This document shows positions 58,374-64,000 of a stretch of DNA of 64,000 bases, in pieces. The notes below the pieces were generated by a model that did no database searches, was not told the origin of the DNA, and worked only from the letters and a program-made list of their open reading frames with translations. The DNA is from SIG480 sp045636865 (GTDB lineage Bacteria; Bacillota; Clostridia; Oscillospirales; JAAYXM01): the NCBI GenBank assembly GCA_045636865.1, contig JAZTYJ010000004.1:124001-188000 (forward strand), read 5' to 3'. The position numbers and the translations under genes were made by a program. Every line of letters begins with the position of its first letter. Within the stretch, counting starts at the first letter, position 1.

Positions 58374-59687
58374 ATGGATGAACTCATCGGTGCAAGACTG
58401 CCGCATAACGTAGAGGCGGAGCAGTCGGTGCTCGGTTCAATGCTCCTCGATTCAGGGTGCGTGCCCGTCGTTATGGAGCTTCTTCGTGCAGACGATTTCT
58501 ATGTTTCCCAGAATAAGGCGATTTTCGAAGCAATTCAGAGTATGTTTACGCTCAACGAAACGATAGACCCCGTGACCGTTATTGATAAGCTCACCATAAG
58601 GGGAGATATTGATGCGGCCGGAGGTCGTGCATACATTCTCAAGCTTCTGGAGATTACGCCGACATCTGCGAACGTTGCACAGTACATAAAAATCGTACAC
58701 GACAAGGCACTTCTCCGCACACTCGACAAAACATCAGCTGACATTCACGATGCTGTTGTGTCGGGAGAGGGTGAGGCAGAAGATGTTGTCGAGTTTGCAG
58801 AGCAGAAGATTTACGAAATAAGAAACGAAAAAAAGAGCAAGGGTATGGCTTCAATAAACGAAGTTCTTGAAAGCACATACGCGCACCTCGGAACACTTGC
58901 AAAGAATGCGGGAAAGCTTCCGGGAACGCCCACCGGTTTTTCAACCGTAGATTCATTCCTTACAGGTCTTAATAATTCCGACCTCATCATCCTTGCGGCG
59001 AACACAGGTGTCGGTAAGACAAGCTTTGCACTCAATATCTGTGCAAATGCGGCAAAGGCATCGGATAAGGCGGTTGTTGTATTTTCACTTGAAATGTCAA
59101 ACGAGCAGCTTGCTCTCCGTCTTATTTCAGGCGAGGCACTTGTCGATTCAAAAAAACTCCGCACGGGTATTTTGAACGATGAGGAATGGATGGCAATAGC
59201 ACACGCGTCAAAAACACTTTCAAAAACAAACATCTACCTTGCCGATTCTACGGGAATCACGGTAAATGAAATGAAGGCAAAATGCCGTCGTCTCGGAAAG
59301 GAAATCGGGCTTGTCATAATCGACTATCTGCAGCTTGTTTCATCGGGAGTGCGTACGGATAGCCGAGTCAATGAAGTTGCGGCAATTTCGCGCGCGCTCA
59401 AGATTATGGCAAAGGATTTAAATGTTCCGGTATTGTGCCTTTCACAGCTCTCGCGAGACAGCGACAAGCAGGGCCGTCGTCCGCGCCTTTCTGACCTTCG
59501 TGAGTCAGGCTCAATCGAACAGGATGCAGACGTGGTTTTGATCCTTTACAGGGAGGATAAGGAAAAACCCGAGAACGTAAAGCTTCTTGTCGAAAAGAAC
59601 AGACACGGAAGCATAGGCGATATTGATTTGCATTGGGACGGCAAATACACGAAATTTACGTCGGTGGATAATTCATATGCACAGTAA
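58374..59687 (+). CDS. dnaB: Replicative DNA helicase DnaB
   Basis: This 437-residue hexameric helicase unwinds DNA at the replication fork. The N-terminal domain has LPHNVEAEQSVLGSMLLD (about residues 9-26). The RecA-like domain has Walker A ANTGVGKTS (about 208-216), Walker B LVIIDYLQL, and the conserved LSQLSRDSDKQ and SDLRESGSIEQDAD. There is no intein. GGAGGG precedes the ATG. The tail overlaps tilS by 11 bp. Confidence 0.98.
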   Translation: MDELIGARLPHNVEAEQSVLGSMLLDSGCVPVVMELLRADDFYVSQNKAIFEAIQSMFTLNETIDPVTVIDKLTIRGDIDAAGGRAYILKLLEITPTSANVAQYIKIVHDKALLRTLDKTSADIHDAVVSGEGEAEDVVEFAEQKIYEIRNEKKSKGMASINEVLESTYAHLGTLAKNAGKLPGTPTGFSTVDSFLTGLNNSDLIILAANTGVGKTSFALNICANAAKASDKAVVVFSLEMSNEQLALRLISGEALVDSKKLRTGILNDEEWMAIAHASKTLSKTNIYLADSTGITVNEMKAKCRRLGKEIGLVIIDYLQLVSSGVRTDSRVNEVAAISRALKIMAKDLNVPVLCLSQLSRDSDKQGRRPRLSDLRESGSIEQDADVVLILYREDKEKPENVKLLVEKNRHGSIGDIDLHWDGKYTKFTSVDNSYAQ

Positions 59688-61014
59688 GGTATTAAAAACG
59701 CTTTGCGAAAATCTCGGAAATGCAAGAAAGCTTCTCGTTGCGCTGTCGGGCGGAGTTGATTCGTCCGTGTTGCTTGACGTGCTCGTTTCTCTTTCGGAGA
59801 CACTTAATGTGTCGGTATGTGCTGCGCATCTCAATCATATGTTGCGCGGTGAGGCTGCAGATGCAGATGCGGCGTTTGTGAAGAAAAAATGCGATGCATA
59901 CGGTATAGAGCTCATATCTGAAAGAATTGACATAAAAAAGCTCGCGGAGGAGCGCTGTGAATCGATAGAGCTTTGCGCGAGAAACGAAAGATATGCGTTT
60001 CTTGAAAGAGCGAGGATTCTGACCGGCGCGGATGTCGTTGCAACGGCACACAATGCAAACGACAATCTTGAAACAATATTGTTCAATCTCTCCCGCGGAA
60101 GCGGTATTTCGGGGCTCTGCGGTATTCCGTATGTCCGCGAAAGCATCATCCGACCGCTTCTTGAATGTAGTCGGAAAGAGATTGAAGAATACGCGAAGGC
60201 AAAAAATATAAGCTTTTGTATTGACGAGACGAACAACGAAACGGAATACACCCGAAACAAAATACGTCATACGGTGGTAAAGCCGCTTTGTGAGGTGAAT
60301 CCATCCGCCGTTGAAAATGCGCTTCATACATCACGTATCCTAAAAGCGCAGTCGGCATTTATTTCGCATGCGGCAAAGCTTCATGCGGAGAAAATCCGAA
60401 CAGGAAAAAATTCGTGCTCAAGGGCAGGACTGCTTTCGGAGCCTGCACTTATCCATAATGTGTGCGAGCTTTATGCAGGCGCCGCTTCCGGTGATGAAGA
60501 CTACACACTTTCTTATCGTCATATATGCGCGATAGAAGCTGTCATAAAAGGTGAGTCGCCATCTGCAAGAGTCGAGCTTCCGCGCGGGCTTGTCGCACGA
60601 CGTGAGTATGAAAACCTTGTGTTTGAGCGGGTTTGCAACTGTGAAGCAGATTTGCCTGTCAGCCTTTGTGAAGGCGAAAACTTGTGGGGTACATATAAAA
60701 TAGATGTAAAAAAATGTACATCAAGGGAAAAAATTCATAGTTTATTAAATACTTTTTTTATTCCTTGTGATAAAATAGAAGGCAGTCTTGTAGTGAGATC
60801 GCGCAGGGGCGGGGATGAAATCAGACTTCCGGGACGGAAGAAAAAAAGCCTGAAAAAGCTTTTTGTTGATGAGAAGGTTCCTCAGAAAACGCGAGATTTT
60901 ATACCCGTCATCGCGGATTCAGAAAAGGTGTTTGCTGTTTTCGGTTTTGGCGAAAACGAGTTTGCAAAAAAAGACGGCGCGGACGGATATATTATAAAAA
61001 TAACAGAAAAATAA
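59677..61014 (+). CDS. tilS: tRNA(Ile)-lysidine synthetase
   Basis: This 445-residue enzyme modifies C34 of tRNA-Ile2 to lysidine. The PP-loop SGGVDSS is at residues 24-30, with AAHLNHMLRGEAADAD and GIPYVRESIIRPLL later in the N-terminal domain. The C-terminal TilS_C domain includes LPGRKKKSLKKLFVDEKVP. The ATG at 59677 lies inside the end of dnaB, with GGTGG before it; translation is probably coupled. The tilS-hpt-ftsH order is conserved in Firmicutes. Confidence 0.95.
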   Translation: MHSKVLKTLCENLGNARKLLVALSGGVDSSVLLDVLVSLSETLNVSVCAAHLNHMLRGEAADADAAFVKKKCDAYGIELISERIDIKKLAEERCESIELCARNERYAFLERARILTGADVVATAHNANDNLETILFNLSRGSGISGLCGIPYVRESIIRPLLECSRKEIEEYAKAKNISFCIDETNNETEYTRNKIRHTVVKPLCEVNPSAVENALHTSRILKAQSAFISHAAKLHAEKIRTGKNSCSRAGLLSEPALIHNVCELYAGAASGDEDYTLSYRHICAIEAVIKGESPSARVELPRGLVARREYENLVFERVCNCEADLPVSLCEGENLWGTYKIDVKKCTSREKIHSLLNTFFIPCDKIEGSLVVRSRRGGDEIRLPGRKKKSLKKLFVDEKVPQKTRDFIPVIADSEKVFAVFGFGENEFAKKDGADGYIIKITEK

Positions 61015-61026
61015 GGTGTGGGGATT

Positions 61027-61566
61027 TTGAGAAACGATATTGAAAGAATTCTTTTTACGAAAGAAGAAATTGCCGAAAAGGTAAAAGTTCTGGCAAATCA
61101 GATAAAGAGTGAATATAGCGATAAGAACCCGCTTATATTATGTATATTGAAAGGCTCTTTGATATTTACGTCAGATCTTATGCGCGAGCTTGATTTTCCG
61201 TGCGAGGTTGATTTTATGCAGGTATCAAGCTACGGTGTGGGAGCAGAAACAACAGGAAAGCTCGTTATAAAAAAGGACCTTTCAGCAGACATAACAGGAC
61301 GCCATGTAATCGTTGTTGAGGATATTCTTGATTCGGGAGTTACACTCTCAAATCTCATTCCCGAGCTTTCAAAAAGAGGGGCTTCGTCGATAAAGCTGTG
61401 CGTGCTTTTAAACAAACCTGAAAGGCGCATTGTTGAGGTAAAAGCTGACTACATCGGCTATGACATCGAAAACGAATTCGTTGTCGGATACGGTCTTGAT
61501 TACGATGAAAAGTACAGAAACCTTCCGTATATAGGAATACTCAAACGCGAGGTTTACGAAAAATAA
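61027..61566 (+). CDS. hpt: Hypoxanthine phosphoribosyltransferase
   Basis: This purine salvage enzyme (about 179 residues) makes IMP and GMP from hypoxanthine and guanine. The PRPP motif VIVVEDILDSGVTLS (about residues 97-111) and the ILKGSLIFTSDLMR segment are clear. TTG 61027 has AAGGTG eight bases upstream; GTG 61018 in the same frame overlaps that site, so I prefer TTG, which gives LRNDIERILF. Position between tilS and ftsH is canonical. Confidence 0.95.
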   Translation: MRNDIERILFTKEEIAEKVKVLANQIKSEYSDKNPLILCILKGSLIFTSDLMRELDFPCEVDFMQVSSYGVGAETTGKLVIKKDLSADITGRHVIVVEDILDSGVTLSNLIPELSKRGASSIKLCVLLNKPERRIVEVKADYIGYDIENEFVVGYGLDYDEKYRNLPYIGILKREVYEK

Positions 61567-61591
61567 ATATACTTAAAGGATGTGACATCAA

Positions 61592-63508
61592 TTGAAAAAA
61601 AGCAACACAAGAGACATACTTCTCTTTTTGCTCATAATCGTCATTCTTGTCTCCGCGGCAAGCCTTCTGTTTGAGGGAAACGGCGAGGAGAAGATAACAT
61701 ATGCGACGGTCGTGCGTCAGTTTGAGGCACAAAATGTAGAGAAGTACATCATAGATGGCGGGATACTGACAATGCAGCTTCGCCGTCCGGTTCAGGGACA
61801 GGATATCATAACTTTTGACCTATCGGACCCGCAGATAAGAGCGGATTTCAGGACTGATTGTGCCGAGCTTATCAAATACCAGAGATCGGTCGGCATAATC
61901 ACGGATGACGACAGAATACCCGAGGCAGGAACGCCGTGGTGGATGGTTATTCTTCCGTATGTGCTTGTAATGCTCGTTATCGCTGCTATGTGGTTCTTTA
62001 TGTTCAACAAGGCAGATGGCGGTGCTGCAAAGACTATGCGCTTCGGTAAGGCACGCACAAAGCTCGGAAGCGACGAAAAGAAGAAGGTTACTTTCGCTGA
62101 CGTTGCAGGTGCAGAGGAAGAAAAGCTTGAGCTTTCTGAAATCGTAGATTTTCTTAAGGATCCGAAAAAGTTTACGGAGATCGGCGCAAGAATCCCGAAA
62201 GGTGTGTTGCTTGTCGGCCCTCCGGGAACAGGTAAAACATACATCGCAAAGGCAGTTGCAGGTGAGGCGGGAGTTCCGTTTCTCTCCATATCGGGTTCGG
62301 ACTTTGTTGAGCTTTACGTAGGCGTCGGTGCATCGCGTGTGCGCGACCTTTTCGAGCAGGCAAAGAAAGTGGCTCCTGCGATTATCTTTATAGACGAAAT
62401 TGATGCGGTCGGTCGTCACCGCGGCGCAGGATACGGCGGCGGACACGACGAAAGAGAGCAGACCCTCAACCAGCTCCTTGTCGAGATGGACGGTTTCGGA
62501 AACAACGAAGGCGTTATCATCATCGCGGCTACAAACCGCCCCGACATTCTCGATCCGGCTCTCATGCGTCCGGGCAGATTTGACCGTCAGGTTTATGTCG
62601 GTCTTCCCGATATGGCAGACCGCGAAAAGGTTCTTGAAATTCACGCTCGCTCAAAAAAGATTGCGGCGGACGTCAGTCTCAAGACAGTCGCAAAATCTAC
62701 AAGTGGATTTACTCCGGCAGATCTTGAAAATCTTCTTAACGAGGCAGCACTCCTTGCTGCAAGAAGAGGAGAAAAGTCTCTCTGCCAGGATGATATTGAA
62801 AAGTCAATGCTCAAGATTATTGCAGGTCCTGCAAAGAAGAGCAGAGTCAGAAGTGAGAGCGAAAACAAGCTTGTTGCTTACCACGAGGCAGGTCATGCTC
62901 TTGCGATGAAGTTCCTAAAAACTCAAGACCCCGTTCATCACATTTCAATCATTCCTCGCGGAATGGCAAACGGTTATACAATCTCGCTTCCGCGTGAGGA
63001 TGTATACACAAAGTCAAAAACCGCGATGAACGAAGATATCGTATCACTCCTCGGCGGACGCGTTGCAGAAAAGCTCGTACTTGACGACATTTCAACGGGC
63101 GCATCAAACGATATTCAGCGCGCAACTGCTATCGCACGTGATATGATAACAAAGTACGGTATGAGCGACCGCCTCGGTCCGATAAGCTATGCATCTGAAA
63201 ATGAAGAGGTTTTCCTCGGTCGCGACTTTGCATCAAAGCGCGCATATTCAGAAGAAATTGCAGGCATAATCGACGAGGAAATCAAGGCGGTTGTAGAAAC
63301 TGCATACAAGCGCTGTGAAAATATCCTGAATGAGAATATGGATAAGCTCCACGAGATAGCAAAATTCCTTCTTGAAAATGAAACTATGGAAGCCGAAGAC
63401 TTCTATGCGCTTTTCGGAGAACAGGTTCCCGAAAAGGATAAAAAAGAGGAAGTAAACGAAGTACTGGTTGAAGAGAACACAGAAGAGACAACCGAAGATA
63501 ACAACTAA
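61592..63508 (+). CDS. ftsH: ATP-dependent zinc metalloprotease FtsH
   Basis: This 638-residue membrane protease degrades membrane and regulatory proteins. Two transmembrane helices (about residues 9-27 and 114-135) flank an extracytoplasmic domain. The AAA+ domain has Walker A GPPGTGKT (from 209), Walker B IIFIDEIDAVG and the SRH ATNRPDILDPALMRPGRFDR. The zinc motif HEAGH spans 431-435. The C-terminal tail is acidic (EEVNEVLVEENTEETTEDNN). The start is TTG 61592, with AAAGGA about 12 bases before it, a wide spacing. Confidence 0.97.
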   Translation: MKKSNTRDILLFLLIIVILVSAASLLFEGNGEEKITYATVVRQFEAQNVEKYIIDGGILTMQLRRPVQGQDIITFDLSDPQIRADFRTDCAELIKYQRSVGIITDDDRIPEAGTPWWMVILPYVLVMLVIAAMWFFMFNKADGGAAKTMRFGKARTKLGSDEKKKVTFADVAGAEEEKLELSEIVDFLKDPKKFTEIGARIPKGVLLVGPPGTGKTYIAKAVAGEAGVPFLSISGSDFVELYVGVGASRVRDLFEQAKKVAPAIIFIDEIDAVGRHRGAGYGGGHDEREQTLNQLLVEMDGFGNNEGVIIIAATNRPDILDPALMRPGRFDRQVYVGLPDMADREKVLEIHARSKKIAADVSLKTVAKSTSGFTPADLENLLNEAALLAARRGEKSLCQDDIEKSMLKIIAGPAKKSRVRSESENKLVAYHEAGHALAMKFLKTQDPVHHISIIPRGMANGYTISLPREDVYTKSKTAMNEDIVSLLGGRVAEKLVLDDISTGASNDIQRATAIARDMITKYGMSDRLGPISYASENEEVFLGRDFASKRAYSEEIAGIIDEEIKAVVETAYKRCENILNENMDKLHEIAKFLLENETMEAEDFYALFGEQVPEKDKKEEVNEVLVEENTEETTEDNN

Positions 63509-63544
63509 AAAAATCGCAAGGCAATTTTGCCTTGCGATTTTTTT
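63509..63544. terminator. Bidirectional terminator
   Basis: AAAATCGCAAGGC and GCCTTGCGATTTT form a long perfect stem around AATTTT, with A and T tracts, between ftsH and the convergent GT2 gene. Confidence 0.9.
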
Positions 63545-64000
63545 ACTTCTGAAATTCCTCGATATTTTTTGCGATGGTGTGGGTTATCGGTTTCCATTCT
63601 ATTTTTTTAAAGAGCGCGCAAATTGAAATCGGAATGTAGGTAAAGATAAAAAGCGGAAACGTGAAGACATAAAGAATTTTTTTTGAGAGCTTTGCATTGA
63701 TGTTTTTCCACTCCGTAGCGGTTGTGATTGCGGCGAAGAATAAAAGAACAGAATAAAAATTGAAAAGTGTCATGAAAAATGCCGTCGCAGAAGCTTTTGC
63801 GATGTTCTGCATTAAGGGGAGATTAAACAGCGAGATTATAAGTATCGTAAAGTTTAAAACCGCACCGATTACGGTAAAGAGCATTGCAGGAACAATCGTC
63901 ATCAGCATATCGTAGGAAGAAAAACTTTTGTTTTTGAATATTGAGAAAAAGAGGCGTTTGCCGTAGACGGAAAAAACCTGAAAAAAGCCCTTTGCCCAAC
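63543..64000 (-). CDS. Family 2 glycosyltransferase, C-terminal part (cut by right edge)
   Basis: The frame is open from the window edge (64000) to the stop at 63543, about 151 residues. It begins WAKGFFQVFSVYGKRLFFSI, which matches the end of the conserved (Q/R)xxRWxKG motif of processive GT2 synthases (hyaluronan, cellulose or poly-GlcNAc synthase type). At least three transmembrane helices follow (PAMLFTVIGAVLNFTILIIS, then TAFFMTLFNFYSVLLFF, then YVFTFPLFIFTYIPIS). An internal Met at 63908 is not the real start. The polymer it makes cannot be told. Confidence 0.75.
   Translation of the reverse strand, partial: WAKGFFQVFSVYGKRLFFSIFKNKSFSSYDMLMTIVPAMLFTVIGAVLNFTILIISLFNLPLMQNIAKASATAFFMTLFNFYSVLLFFAAITTATEWKNINAKLSKKILYVFTFPLFIFTYIPISICALFKKIEWKPITHTIAKNIEEFQK

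Noticed and set aside
57901..59687. Replication origin near rplI-dnaB
   Set aside because: No dnaA, dnaN or cluster of DnaA boxes is present; the gene order gdpP-rplI-dnaB is found away from the origin as well.
61820..62644. Long antisense frame opposite ftsH
   Set aside because: It is the mirror of the conserved AAA+ coding region, with no start signal or protein-like composition.

Overview
The window looks like chromosome of an anaerobic, low-to-mid GC Firmicute of the class Clostridia, probably a gut or faecal lineage near Oscillospirales or Christensenellales. The evidence is the dipicolinate synthase pair dpaA/dpaB, a SipL-like SPOCS-LysM spore coat protein, a tetrahydrofolate riboswitch on folT, the gdpP-rplI-dnaB order, a CD1247-type protein, many AGGAGG ribosome sites and consensus TTGACA/TATAAT promoters. 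I see no insertion sequence, prophage, CRISPR array or rRNA. Most genes are housekeeping. The accessory parts are two carbohydrate loci.

Layout. (1) 1-8184 is a carbohydrate divergon: two near-identical DUF4838 genes in tandem on the minus strand (the second runs off the left edge), then a LacI regulator, two tandem GH36-type alpha-galactosidases and a DMT-family transporter. The same 14-bp operator lies before lacI and before the first galactosidase. (2) 8238-17205 holds an AI-2E-type permease, thrR-hom-lysC, thiamine pyrophosphokinase, sipL, a PfoR-like EIIC and YibE/F. (3) 17237-20806 (minus) holds gph, nth, a 47-aa membrane peptide, dCMP deaminase, an orphan ABC ATPase and YitT. (4) 20969-25097 holds nagA, mgtE with an unusual uORF-containing leader, and an SLC13/ArsB-type permease. 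(5) 25146-30742 (minus) holds dpaAB, folT-uppP under a THF riboswitch, mscL, SPFH-NfeD and a lipoprotein. (6) 30837-34290 holds a 56-aa peptide, tRNA-Arg(ACG), a TGS-less thrS, pyrR and GtrA. (7) 34337-40470 is a second sugar-type locus: LacI, alpha/beta hydrolase, PIG-L deacetylase, TIM-barrel isomerase, DegT aminotransferase and a mutarotase-like protein. (8) 40617-51301 is mostly housekeeping: exonuclease, acyltransferase-like protein, radC, tepA, DUF1858, trmK, nif3-like, rqcH, a PfkB kinase, yqeG, aroQ, efp and a CD1247-type protein. (9) 51346-64000 holds a degenerate NodB-like protein, an AGCS symporter, yjjG, rodA, then gdpP-rplI-dnaB-tilS-hpt-ftsH, and a GT2 gene cut by the right edge.

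The most interesting signals are the mgtE leader and the DegT locus. The mgtE leader (22142-22338) has a 23-codon uORF with its own ribosome site, a long helix that pairs the two ends of the uORF, and a hairpin that buries the mgtE ribosome site. The DegT locus looks like an uncharacterised amino-sugar or cyclitol pathway. Its promoter carries a LacI-type operator exactly inside the -35/-10 spacer, and it contains a relic of a duplicated isomerase gene.

All calls come from reading translations, motifs and DNA signals by eye. No database search was run.
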